Source: Stenotrophomonas maltophilia (lineage in GTDB: Bacteria; Pseudomonadota; Gammaproteobacteria; Xanthomonadales; Xanthomonadaceae). From it: DNA of 64,000 bases. Made by a program: the position numbers and the translations under genes. A model generated the notes under the pieces. The model was not told where the DNA came from. It did no database searches and saw only the letters and a list, made by a program, of their open reading frames with translations. The stretch lies in assembly GCF_006970445.1 (NCBI RefSeq), contig NZ_CP033877.1, positions 1,124,750 to 1,188,749 of the forward strand, read 5' to 3'. The first letter of the stretch is position 1, and the number at the start of each line of letters is the position of its first letter. Positions 24,711 to 33,900 of this stretch are shown here, one piece after another.

Positions 24711-26194
24711 ATCGCACGGCAAAACCGCAGCTGTCGTTCTGGCAGATCTGGAACATGTGCTTCGGCTTCCTCGGTATCCAGTTCGGATTCGCCCTGCAGA
24801 ACGCCAATGCCAGCCGCATCTTCGAGACGCTGGGCGCGGACATCGACGCGGTACCGGGGCTGTGGATCGCCGCGCCGCTGACCGGCCTGCTGGTGCAGCC
24901 GGTGATCGGTTACCTGTCCGACCGCACCTGGACGCGCTGGGGGCGCCGTCGTCCATACTTCATGATCGGTGCGGTGCTGACCACACTGGCCCTGCTGGTG
25001 ATGCCGAATTCACCGACGTTGTGGATCGCCGCCGGCACATTGTGGGTGCTGGATGCCTCGATCAACGTATCGATGGAGCCGTTCCGCGCCTTCGTCGGCG
25101 ACCAGCTGGCACCACGCCAGCGCCCGACCGGCTATGCCATGCAGAGCTTCTTCATCGGCGTGGGTGCCATCGTCGCCAGCTTCCTGCCGTTCATCCTGGC
25201 CCACTTCGGGGTCGCCAATACGGCCGCCGCAGGTGAAGTCCCGGACACCGTGCGCTATGCGTTCTACTTCGGCGCGGTGGTGCTGCTGGCGGCGATTACC
25301 TGGACGGTGGTCAGCACCCGCGAATATTCACCGGCGGAGCTGGCCGGGTTCGACGATGCCGAGCCGCCGGCACATCACGCGGCGGCGACGATCAGCGGTC
25401 CGGCCCCCTGGGCGCAGGTGGCCATATGGCTGGGGCTGGGCGTGCTGCTGGCGCTGCTGATCGCGTGGCGGCAGGGCGACAGGATGCTGTATGTGCTGGC
25501 TGGCCTGTGTGCCGGCTACGGCCTGCTGCTGGCGCTCGCGCGCACGTTGCCGGCCACGCATATGCTGGCCGCCATCGTCGGCGACCTGCGCGCGATGCCG
25601 GTCACCATGCGGCGGCTGGCGTGGGTGCAGTTCTTCTCGTGGTTCGCGCTGTTTGCGATGTGGATCTACACCACCGCAGCAGTGGCCGGCGCCCACTTCG
25701 GTTCGACCGAACCGGAGTCGGCGGCCTACAACGAGGGTGCCAACTGGGTGGGTGTGCTGTTTGGCGCCTACAACGGCTTCGCCGCGTTGGCAGCGGTACT
25801 GATTCCGCTGATGGTGCGTGCGATCGGCCTGCGCTGGAGCCACCTGGTCAACCTGTGGCTGGGCGGTGCCGGGCTGGTCTCGCTGATGTTCATCCGCGAC
25901 CCACACTGGCTGTTGCTGTCGATGGTCGGCGTCGGCTTCGCCTGGGCATCCATCCTCTCGCTGCCCTACGCACTGCTGTCCGACAGCGTGCCGGCGTCGA
26001 AAATGGGCGTGTACATGGGCATCTTCAATTTCTTCATCGTGATCCCGCAGCTGGTCGCGGCCAGCGCGCTCGGCTTCGCCCTGCGTACGTTGCTGGGTGG
26101 CCAGCCGATGCATGTACTGGTGCTGGGCGGCTGCAGCCTGTTCATCGCCGGCCTGTGCGTGCTGCGGGTTCCGTCCCGTCCGGAGGTGGTGTGA
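24707..26194 (+). CDS. MFS sugar transporter (GPH/SLC45-like), probable maltose permease
   Basis: A 495-residue inner-membrane protein with about 12 hydrophobic segments. N-terminal FWQIWNMCFGFLGIQFGFALQNANASRIFETLGA and the loop GYLSDRTWTRWGRRRPYF are the hallmark of the sugar:cation symporters related to sucrose/maltose carriers (Suc1 of Xanthomonas, SLC45). It would import maltose or maltodextrins delivered to the periplasm by the TonB receptor and trimmed by the exported glycosidases. Start ATGA overlaps the stop of the previous gene; its own stop overlaps the next start, so the three genes form one operon. Confidence 0.9.
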   Translation: MNRTAKPQLSFWQIWNMCFGFLGIQFGFALQNANASRIFETLGADIDAVPGLWIAAPLTGLLVQPVIGYLSDRTWTRWGRRRPYFMIGAVLTTLALLVMPNSPTLWIAAGTLWVLDASINVSMEPFRAFVGDQLAPRQRPTGYAMQSFFIGVGAIVASFLPFILAHFGVANTAAAGEVPDTVRYAFYFGAVVLLAAITWTVVSTREYSPAELAGFDDAEPPAHHAAATISGPAPWAQVAIWLGLGVLLALLIAWRQGDRMLYVLAGLCAGYGLLLALARTLPATHMLAAIVGDLRAMPVTMRRLAWVQFFSWFALFAMWIYTTAAVAGAHFGSTEPESAAYNEGANWVGVLFGAYNGFAALAAVLIPLMVRAIGLRWSHLVNLWLGGAGLVSLMFIRDPHWLLLSMVGVGFAWASILSLPYALLSDSVPASKMGVYMGIFNFFIVIPQLVAASALGFALRTLLGGQPMHVLVLGGCSLFIAGLCVLRVPSRPEVV

Positions 26195-27909
26195 TGCGTG
26201 GTGCGCTGTCTGTTGCTGTTTCCCTGGTACTGATGGCCGGCCATGCGGCGGCTGCGCCGCGCCCGGACTATGTGGGCACCACCGAGCCGTTCGCCAGCGA
26301 TGCGGTGTACTTCGTGGTCACCGACCGCTTCGTCAACGGTGATCCGTCCAACGACCATCGTGACCAGGGCGGCGCGCACCGCACCTTCGACATCCCGGTG
26401 CCATGCCCGGACAAGGTGGATGGCAACATCGGCTATCTCGGTGGTGACTTCCGCGGCGTGCTCGACAATGCGCAGTACATCCGCAACCTCGGCTTCGGTG
26501 CGGTGTGGATTACCCCCATCGTCGACAACCCGGACGAGGCGTTCACCGGCAGCAAGCCGATCAGCTGCACCAGCACGCTGACCGATCGCGGCAAGACCGG
26601 CTACCACGGCTACTGGGGCATCAACTTCTACAAACTTGATGAGCACCTGCCCAGCAAGGACCTGGACTTCGCCGGGCTGACCAAGGGCCTGCACGGTGCT
26701 GGCCTGAAGGTGGTGCTGGACATCGTCGGCAACCACGGTTCGCCGGCCTGGACCATGCCGACGCGGCAGCCGCAGTTCGGGCAGATCTTCGACAAGGACG
26801 GAACGCTGATCGCTGACCACCAGAACCTGCCACCGCAGAAGCTGGATCCGAAGCACAACCCGTTGCAGGCGTTCTACAACAACATCGGCCCGGTCGACAG
26901 CAAGGACGGTTCGATCTTCGACGGCAACCTCGCCGAGCTGTCCGACTTCAACCAGGACAATCCGGCGGTGATGGACTACCTGGTGGGTGCCTACCTGCAG
27001 TGGACCGCGCAGGGCGTGGATGCCTTGCGCATCGACACCATCGGCTGGTTGCCGCACCCATGGTGGCATGCCTTCGTGAAGCGCATCCGCGCCGAGCACC
27101 CGGGCATGTTCATGTTCGGCGAAGCGTTCGATTACGATGCCGCACGCATTGCCGAGCACACCTTGCCGGCCAACGCCAACGTCAGCGTGCTCGATTTCCC
27201 ATTGCGCGGCGCGCTGGAGCAGACCTTCGGCACCGCCGGCAAGGGCTTTGAAACCCTGGCCGAGCCACTGCACCTGAGCGGTGGCCCGTATGCCAACCCG
27301 TATGAGCTGATGAGCTTCTACGACAACCATGACATGCCACGACTGCAGGCCAGCGACAGTGGCTTCATCGATGCACACAACTGGCTGTTCACTGCGCGCG
27401 GCATTCCGGTGGTTTACTACGGCTCGGAGACCGGTTTCATGCGTGGCCGCGCCGAGCACGCAGGCAACCGCGCCTACTTCGGCCAGCCGCGTGTGGATGC
27501 GGCCCCGCAGAGCCCGATCTTCGCGCCGCTGCAGCGTATCGCCAGGCTGCGCGCAGCCACCCCGGCGCTGCAGCGCGGCCTGCAGGTGATCGAACGCCTG
27601 AAGGGCGATGAGGCCGTGTTCTTCCGCGTGCTGCAGCAGGGCGACGTGGCGCAGACCGCGCTGGTGCTGCTGAACAAGGGCGACAGGGCGAAGATATTCG
27701 ACGTCAATCGCTATCTTCAGGCAGGCAGTTGGCGCGATGCGCTGGAGGGAGGTTCGTTGCGGGTGGACGGCTCCCTGAAGGCTGAAGTGCCCGCGCACGG
27801 AGTGAAGGTCTACGTATTGGACGCCGCCGTACAGCAGCCGGTGCTGCAGGCCGAGCTGGACAAGGCGATGGCCGACCAGAAGGCGCGGGACTTGCGTCTG
27901 GGGCGGTAG
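26194..27909 (+). CDS. Exported GH13 enzyme (alpha-amylase / cyclomaltodextrin-active type)
   Basis: A 571-residue GH13 protein with signal peptide MRGALSVAVSLVLMAGHAAAA. Motifs: SDAVYFVVTDRFVNGD (35-50), GFGAVWITP (100-108), nucleophile Asp281 in VDALRIDTIG, acid/base Glu310 in MFGEAFD, Asp380 in FYDNHD. The N-terminal VVTDRFVNGDPSND block and the large B domain resemble cyclomaltodextrin glucanotransferases and periplasmic alpha-amylases; the starch-binding domains of true CGTases are absent. The start ATG overlaps the transporter stop (TGATG). The stop codon TAG is the TAG of a SMAG GTAG head. Confidence 0.88.
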   Translation: MRGALSVAVSLVLMAGHAAAAPRPDYVGTTEPFASDAVYFVVTDRFVNGDPSNDHRDQGGAHRTFDIPVPCPDKVDGNIGYLGGDFRGVLDNAQYIRNLGFGAVWITPIVDNPDEAFTGSKPISCTSTLTDRGKTGYHGYWGINFYKLDEHLPSKDLDFAGLTKGLHGAGLKVVLDIVGNHGSPAWTMPTRQPQFGQIFDKDGTLIADHQNLPPQKLDPKHNPLQAFYNNIGPVDSKDGSIFDGNLAELSDFNQDNPAVMDYLVGAYLQWTAQGVDALRIDTIGWLPHPWWHAFVKRIRAEHPGMFMFGEAFDYDAARIAEHTLPANANVSVLDFPLRGALEQTFGTAGKGFETLAEPLHLSGGPYANPYELMSFYDNHDMPRLQASDSGFIDAHNWLFTARGIPVVYYGSETGFMRGRAEHAGNRAYFGQPRVDAAPQSPIFAPLQRIARLRAATPALQRGLQVIERLKGDEAVFFRVLQQGDVAQTALVLLNKGDRAKIFDVNRYLQAGSWRDALEGGSLRVDGSLKAEVPAHGVKVYVLDAAVQQPVLQAELDKAMADQKARDLRLGR

Positions 27910-27929
27910 TGCCGGCCGCTGGCCGGCAC
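27906..27929 (+). repeat. SMAG/REP element overlapping a stop codon
   Basis: GTAGTGCCGGCCGCTGGCCG + GCAC. The GTAG head supplies the TAG stop (27907-27909) of the GH13 gene, so the repeat begins inside the coding sequence. Confidence 0.85.
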
Positions 27930-27965
27930 CCTCGGACTCCCGGCACCTGCCTACCGCTCTGGTGG

Positions 27966-27985
27966 GTGCCAACCTTGGTTGGCAC
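27966..27985. repeat. Short hairpin GTGCCAACC-TT-GGTTGGCAC
   Basis: Perfect 9-bp arms with a 2-nt loop, followed by GCTTTTCGAG. It may terminate the maltodextrin operon; a GTCGAGCAAGCTCGAC hairpin follows at about 27997. Confidence 0.65.
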
Positions 27986-28050
27986 GCTTTTCGAGCAGTC
28001 GAGCAAGCTCGACTCTACAATGGCCTCCCCCCGCAGCCCACCGTACCGCC

Positions 28051-28437
28051 ATGACCGACCTCGCCCCGCAGACCCCGATCGAAACCCTGCTGAAGGCGGC
28101 GATGGACGGGGCGGTGCCGATCCGCGCCTTCATGGAGGCCTTCGTCGCCTCCGAGGTGGTGCTGCTGACCGGCAGCCTGGTGACCCCCGATGGCAGTGGC
28201 TTCGACCCGCTGCTGTTCGACAAGCAGGGCACCCTGCACGTGGCCGTGTTCACCGACCCGTCGCGGGTGGGCATCCACAGCCAGCAGGCAGCGCACCAGA
28301 TCCGCTGGCTGATGCTGGACGTGCTGCGCCGCGTGCCGGGTGGATACGGCGTGGTGATCAACCCGGGCACCCCGCTGGGCTTCGAGATCTCGCCCAGCGG
28401 CATTGGCGAGATCCTGAAGGACTTCGCGCAGGGCTGA
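28051..28437 (+). CDS. SseB N-terminal-domain-like protein
   Basis: A 128-residue soluble protein, MTDLAPQTPIETLLKAAMDGAVPIRAFMEAFVASEVVLLTGSLVTPDGSGFDPLLFDKQGTLHVAVFTDPSRV...GVVINPGTPLGFEISPSGIGEILKDF. The layout (short helix, 'F...LLFDKQG...VAVFTD', 'GVVINPG...GFEI') is that of the SseB family. Function of such stand-alone proteins is unknown. The ATG at 28051 is preferred over an in-frame ATG at 27979, which lies in repeat sequence. Confidence 0.8.
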   Translation: MTDLAPQTPIETLLKAAMDGAVPIRAFMEAFVASEVVLLTGSLVTPDGSGFDPLLFDKQGTLHVAVFTDPSRVGIHSQQAAHQIRWLMLDVLRRVPGGYGVVINPGTPLGFEISPSGIGEILKDFAQG

Positions 28438-28532
28438 ATGTCCTTTCGGACGAATGTGTCCGATGCATGCACTTGCGGGGGGCGGGGCGTTTGCTAGAGT
28501 CCGCGGACCGACAGGACGCAAGGAGCAGCGCC

Positions 28533-30044
28533 ATGGCAGCAGCGCAGGATAAGCCCGTACGTGTCGTCGATCTGCACACCCATCTGTTCAATGCGCGGCA
28601 TCTGCCGCTGGAAAGCATCATCGCCGGCGCGATGGGTGCGTGGTCAAGTCCCTTGGCCCGACCTCTGGCGAAGCTGTTGTACCTGCTGACGGAAACAACG
28701 GGCGAGCAGGCGGAGTTCTCTCGGCTACAGCAGTTGCACCTGCATAGTCTTCATGACCATGGCGGGCACGAACAGATCGACTACATTGCGTCGATCTGCA
28801 ACGTCGCCAGCCATGAGTTCCAGGTGGGCATTGCGGCGGGGCTGCCGGATGCCGATGGTCTGGCCGCGCTGACCGCCGACTCACCGCAAGCAGACGCCAT
28901 GCGGGGCTCCGACCTGATGGCGATTCTCCGTGAGCTGGAGCAGGCCATTTCTGCAACGGGTGGGCCCGACACCGCCGCCGCGCCGTCCACCGATTCTCTC
29001 GTGCAGGAATTGATGGCGCCGGCAGGTCTGGTCGACTGGGCGCGCAGCACCGTGAAGCGCGCGCTGGAACGTTTCATGGCACTGGTGGTGCGTGATCCGA
29101 CGAGTACGATCGGTAACTACGCCGAGTTCTTCTTCACTCTGCTGGGTTCAGAGGAAACGATTTTCCAGCGCTTGCAGGTGGCGTACGGTGAGTCCCTGCC
29201 CTCCATGGAGTACGCCCATCTGATGATGGACATGGAGCTGGCGTACCCGGGCGGGCCAATGGCCAACTATCACCTGCCCAAGCGCACCGGGAACATGGTG
29301 AAACTGCAGAAGAAGTTCCCGGAGCTGCATGGCTTTTTCGCATTCGATCCGCGCCGCGATGATCCGAATCCGCGCGGCTGGAAAGGGTTGCTTGAATCCG
29401 CACTCAAGGATGGATTCATTGGTTTCAAGTTCTATCCGGCGATGGGTTACAAGCCCCATGGGGACGCGGTCCATGCCCGGCGGATCAACGAGTTCTACGA
29501 CTTCTGCCTGGAGCATGACACGCCGATCTTCGCGCATTGCACCCCGGTGGGGTTTCAGACCCCGCGCAAGGAGGGAGCGTTCGCGAACCCGGAATACTGG
29601 GCCGATGTGCTGAGCAGCCGCAAAGAACTGCGATTGTGCCTGGGACACGCCGGCGGGCAGCGCGCTCCCAGGGAAAGGCCGGTTTCGGCTGGCTGGGATG
29701 CCGAAGAGGTCGAGTGGAAGAAGGGCAACTATGCATGGCAGGTAGTTGACCTGTGTGTCCGATACCCCAACGTGTACTGCGAGATAGGGCATCTGGAAGG
29801 CCTGCTTGGCGGGGACATGTCGGACTTCGAGCGGAACCTGAGACGCGCCCGGGATACGCAGATGGATTACGGGTTCATGAGCAAGGTCGCTTATGGTTCC
29901 GACTGGCACATGCAGGCAATGGTCAACTCGGCCCGTAGCTACCTTGATCTGTTCCTGAAGCTGTTTGAAAAGGAGGAGTGGCGGGAGCACCGGGAGCGCT
30001 TCTTCTGGCAGAACGCCCATGCGTACATGCGGCTGCCACGATGA
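28533..30044 (+). CDS. Amidohydrolase-superfamily metal-dependent hydrolase
   Basis: A 503-residue TIM-barrel hydrolase. N-terminal metal motif VVDLHTHLFN (His15, His17); later KDGFIGFKFYPAMGYKP (candidate metal-bridging Lys), HDTPIFAHCTPVGF (His), LRLCLGHAGGQRAP (His) and KVAYGSDWH (Asp) supply the remaining ligands in the order of amidohydrolase-2 type enzymes. A helical insert of about 200 residues between the first and second metal motifs is unusual. No signal peptide. AAGGAG precedes the ATG at 28533; the frame is open far upstream but without homology. The substrate is unknown. Codon use is somewhat less GC-biased than neighbours. Confidence 0.82.
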   Translation: MAAAQDKPVRVVDLHTHLFNARHLPLESIIAGAMGAWSSPLARPLAKLLYLLTETTGEQAEFSRLQQLHLHSLHDHGGHEQIDYIASICNVASHEFQVGIAAGLPDADGLAALTADSPQADAMRGSDLMAILRELEQAISATGGPDTAAAPSTDSLVQELMAPAGLVDWARSTVKRALERFMALVVRDPTSTIGNYAEFFFTLLGSEETIFQRLQVAYGESLPSMEYAHLMMDMELAYPGGPMANYHLPKRTGNMVKLQKKFPELHGFFAFDPRRDDPNPRGWKGLLESALKDGFIGFKFYPAMGYKPHGDAVHARRINEFYDFCLEHDTPIFAHCTPVGFQTPRKEGAFANPEYWADVLSSRKELRLCLGHAGGQRAPRERPVSAGWDAEEVEWKKGNYAWQVVDLCVRYPNVYCEIGHLEGLLGGDMSDFERNLRRARDTQMDYGFMSKVAYGSDWHMQAMVNSARSYLDLFLKLFEKEEWREHRERFFWQNAHAYMRLPR

Positions 30045-30121
30045 CGGTGGTTGGTGGGGCTGATCCGGGCATGGTCGTAACGCATGGGGATGGGACTGGC
30101 AGCGGAGTGGAACAGCGGGCA

Positions 30122-30589
30122 ATGGTGGAATTCAGAGAGCTGACAGTGGACGCACCGGAACGCCTGCAACTGGCGCAGTGGTACCACGCGCAATGGGGCC
30201 AGGACGCGGGCCTGTCGCTGGAACAGGAGCTGCAACGGCTCAATCGGCCGCAGGACGCCGAGGGTTTTCCGCACCTGATCGCCGCGTTCGATGACGGTCA
30301 GGTGGTCGGCGCAGTCCAGCTCAAGCGCCGGGAAATGCAGGCGTTCCCACAGTACGGACATTGGCTGGGCAGCGTGTTCGTGGCCGATAGTCATCGCGGG
30401 CGTGGGCTGGCTGGCACGCTGGTGGAACAGGCGGCGGCGCAGGCGGCGCGGATGGAGGTTTCCGACCTGTACCTGCAGACCGAAGCGCTGGATGGTGGCC
30501 TTTACGCCCGGCTGGGCTGGAAGCCGCTGCAGGAAGCCGACAACCGCAGTCATCGCGTACTGGTGATGGTGCGCAGGATTTCCGCATGA
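30122..30589 (+). CDS. GNAT family N-acetyltransferase
   Basis: A 155-residue acetyltransferase: MVEFRELTVDAPERLQLAQWYHAQWGQD..., acetyl-CoA loop LGSVFVADSHRGRGLAGTLVEQAAAQAARM (R/Q-x-x-G-x-G/A = RGRGLA, about 93-98) and YLQTEALDGGLYARLGWKPLQE. Target unknown. The ATG at 30122 gives the normal GNAT start; an alternative ATG at 30041 overlaps the upstream stop (ATGA) and would imply coupling but adds 27 residues without homology. The next gene overlaps its end by ATGA. Confidence 0.82.
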   Translation: MVEFRELTVDAPERLQLAQWYHAQWGQDAGLSLEQELQRLNRPQDAEGFPHLIAAFDDGQVVGAVQLKRREMQAFPQYGHWLGSVFVADSHRGRGLAGTLVEQAAAQAARMEVSDLYLQTEALDGGLYARLGWKPLQEADNRSHRVLVMVRRISA

Positions 30590-30879
30590 ACACGCTCGCA
30601 CCCCGCCATTCCCGCTCCGCGCTGATCTTCCTGATCGCGGCCATCGTCGTCGCGCTGGTGTCCATGCCCGTGCTGCGTGCGGTAGGCATGGTGCTGTGGC
30701 CGGTGTTCGCCATTGCCTGGCTGATCAACCTGGGCGCGGCCTGGCATCTGGGCCAGTGGGCGCGCCAGCAGGGCCGTCCGGCGTGGGCATTCGGGTTGCC
30801 GGCGGCGCTCGGCACCGTCGCCTCGATCGTGGTCTATGTGCTGCTGGCGTTGCTGGGGCCGAAAGCAGCAGCGCGCTGA
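30586..30879 (+). CDS. Small inner-membrane protein of unknown function
   Basis: A 97-residue protein with two or three hydrophobic helices (about 13-35 IFLIAAIVVALVSMPVLRAVGMV, 36-55 and 68-90). No recognised family. The ATGA overlap with the acetyltransferase gene shows it is translated as part of that operon. Confidence 0.75.
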   Translation: MNTLAPRHSRSALIFLIAAIVVALVSMPVLRAVGMVLWPVFAIAWLINLGAAWHLGQWARQQGRPAWAFGLPAALGTVASIVVYVLLALLGPKAAAR

Positions 30880-30972
30880 ACCCTGGTGGTCGCTGAAGGC
30901 ACTGTGCCGAGCATGGCTAGGCACTGCAGGTTTCAGGCGGAGCGCCGACACATCGGCCGGCGCTCCGTTGCC

Positions 30973-33900
30973 TCACATCGTCACCTTGCGCCGGTTGTCA
31001 TCGCTCACCCGGTCGATCAGCTTGTTGTACGGATCGAAGCCTGCTTCATCCGGCTTTTCATCCACCGTCACCGTGATCTTCGGCGTGGCGCTGGTGATGT
31101 GATGGCGCTGCAGGTACAGCACCTTCTGGTCGCGCTCCTTGCCCGACGGCCCGTTGGCGAACACGCCGACCTCGACCCAGTCATCCATCTTCGCGTCGCT
31201 CTCCTTGCCCTTGCCATCGGCGTACTGCTTGGCCGCGTGCAGGTCCAGGGTCACGTCGTAGCGACCGTCATCGCGCTTGCGGGCGCTGGCGGCCATCACG
31301 CGGTTGTCGTAGAAGCTGATCTTCTCGAACAGGTCGGTGACCAGCTGCTGGCGATCGGCCGGGGTCTCGGCGCGGATGTAGCCCAGCAGTTCGCGTGAGG
31401 TGGTGTACGGCGGCTGCTGGTAGCCCTTGTCCTGCAGGAAGCGCTTCAATGCCCGGTTCAGCGCCTGCTCGCCGATCTCCTCGCGCAGCCGATAGAACAC
31501 CAGCGAACCCTTCTGGTAGTGGATGTACTGCTGGTTCTCCACGCGCTCCAGCGGCTGCTCCTCGATGGCCTCGCCGCCGCGGCCGGACAGGTAGCCGTCC
31601 AGCTCGCGCTTGAGGAACTGGCGCATGTGCTGGCGGCCGTACTCCTGCTCCATCACCATCAGCGCCGAGTACTGCGACAACGATTCGGACAGCACCGTCG
31701 CGCCCTGCACGTTGGCACCAATCACCTGGTGCGCCCACCACTGGTGTGCGATCTCGTGCGCGGTCACATAGAACACGTAGTCCACCTTGTCCGGGTCACG
31801 CAGGTCAGCGATGAAGCCGATGGCCTCGGAGTAGGGGATGGTGTTGGCGAACGACTGTGCGAAGCGGGCATAGCCCGGGAACTCGATGATGCGCACCTGG
31901 CGGTGCTGGTACGGCGTGAAGTTCGCCTCGTAGTACGCCAGCGACTTCTGCACCGCTTCGATCATCCGGTCCACGTTGTAGCCGTGCGCCGGATCGAAGT
32001 AGACCTCGATCGGGATGTCCCTGTACTTCGCCCTGCGCACCTCCCAGCGTGCCGACAGATACGCATAGAAGTTCAGCATCGGCCGGTCCATGGCATAGCT
32101 GAAGCAGCGTCGGCCTTTCACCGTGGTCTCCTGCTGCAGGTAGCCCGGGGCCAGCGCCACCTGGTCCGGTGCCGTGCAGACCGTGGTGCGGAAGTCGAGC
32201 CAGTCGGCATCGTTGGAGATGTAGGTGTTGGCACGTGCGGCTTCGTCTTCCAGCTTGGGCATGCGCCGAGGCTCACCCAGGTCGCGCTTGCGGCGTTCGT
32301 TGCGGTCGCTGATCTCGGCGCCCTCGTTGTAGCCGAAGGACGGCAGTACGCGGCTGTTGAAGAACGTGCCGTTGTCCACGATGTTGCTCGGTGCCTGGCC
32401 AGCGGTGAGGCCGTTGGGTTTCTGCACCACCCGGAAATGCACGTTGCGGCTTTCACCCGGTTGCAGTGGGGTGGCCAGACGGTAGATGCGGTAGCCAAGG
32501 TCGGCGTCGTACATCGACAAGGTCTGCCCGCCCAGGTCGACCGCGACCAGCTGTTTGTCGTCGCTCATCGAGACGTGCACGTCCTGGATCGGCACGGCAT
32601 GCGTGTTGCGCACCGTCCAGTTCGCATCGATCACCATCGACTGCGATTCGGGGAACAGATCCACGCGATTGTCCACCGCCACGATGCGGGGCTGCGGCAG
32701 GGTGCGGTACTTCGACAGTTCGCGCTCGTAGCGGGCCTGCAGATCCAGCTGCTGGTCGGGTGAGATGAACTCGTTGCGGATGTTGGTGCTCCAGTACAGC
32801 CAGCCACCCACGCCGATGAAGGCCAGTGCCGCCAGCCCGGCGAAGGCACCGGTCGGGCCGCGCAGGCGTCGACCGGCCAGCGCCAGGCGCTGGCGCAGGC
32901 CCTGGCTGACACCCCGTACCCAGAACGCCGATGCCAGGCACATCAGTGCCAGCAGGAACAGCGCCCAGTAACCCTGGAACGCCAGCTGCCCGGTCAGGAA
33001 GTGGCCGTAGCCGTTCATGTCCGAATAGGGCGCGTTGGGCCAGCTGCCGAAGTTGTACAGGTTCTGCGTGTAGTCGAGCAGGCCCAGCACACCCTGGCCG
33101 ATCATCACCACGATCAGCAGTGCGTAACCGACGAACTTGTTGTTGGTGAGTACCTGCAGCACCAGTGCCAGGCCACCCATCAGGATGTAGACCACCGAAT
33201 CCAGCGCCAGGCTGCGCAGGTACAGCAGCGGCTCCAGATGCGTGTAGCCCTTGGCCAGCTGTACGCCCATCGCGGCCACTGCACCGGCCGCCTGGAAGCA
33301 GACGATCACCGCCAGTAGTGCGGTGAACTTGGCCAGCAGCGGCACCCAGTTCGGCACCGGCATGGCATCGGTCACTTCATTGATGCGCGCGCTGCGTTCC
33401 TTCCAGACCAGCTCACCAGCGAAGAACAGCACGATGATCACCAGCAGCCAGCTGAAGGCGCCCTGCAGCCCCATGATCATCTGGGACGTGACCGGCCAGA
33501 TCGAGGTGCCGTACAGGGTCTGCCGGAACAGCGCGCTGGGCAGGAAGTTGGCTAGGCCCAGCACCAGCAGCACGATGAACGGCACGCTGCGCAGGACGCC
33601 GCGTGTATCGAAGCGCACCTGTCGCAGGAACTGCCGCCACGCCGTGGTGGCGGTGAATGCCGGTACCACGCGCGGCAGTGTCGCGCGGGTGGGGCGGGCG
33701 CCGGCGGCATCGGCAACCGGCAGCGCCTGCCTGCGGCCCCAGCGACGGCGGCCGCTGCCACTGCGCTCGGTGCGGAACAGCGCGAAGGTAGCGGCGAACA
33801 GCGCGGCAGCCACGCCCAACCACAGTGCGCGATTGGCCAGCAGGTAACCGGCCAACTCGGGAATCCCGCTGTTGCGTTCGGCGGTGGACCAGTAGCGGAT

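Noticed and set aside
22338..24956. 872-codon minus-strand frame over the six-hairpin glycosidase
   Set aside because: No domain features and opposite to a gene with a signal peptide and operon overlaps.
25966..27972. 668-codon minus-strand frame over the GH13 gene
   Set aside because: Shadow frame without homology, running through a SMAG element.
27909..28532. N-terminal extension of the amidohydrolase
   Set aside because: In frame but overlaps the SseB-like gene in another frame and lacks homology; a strong ribosome-binding site sits before 28533.
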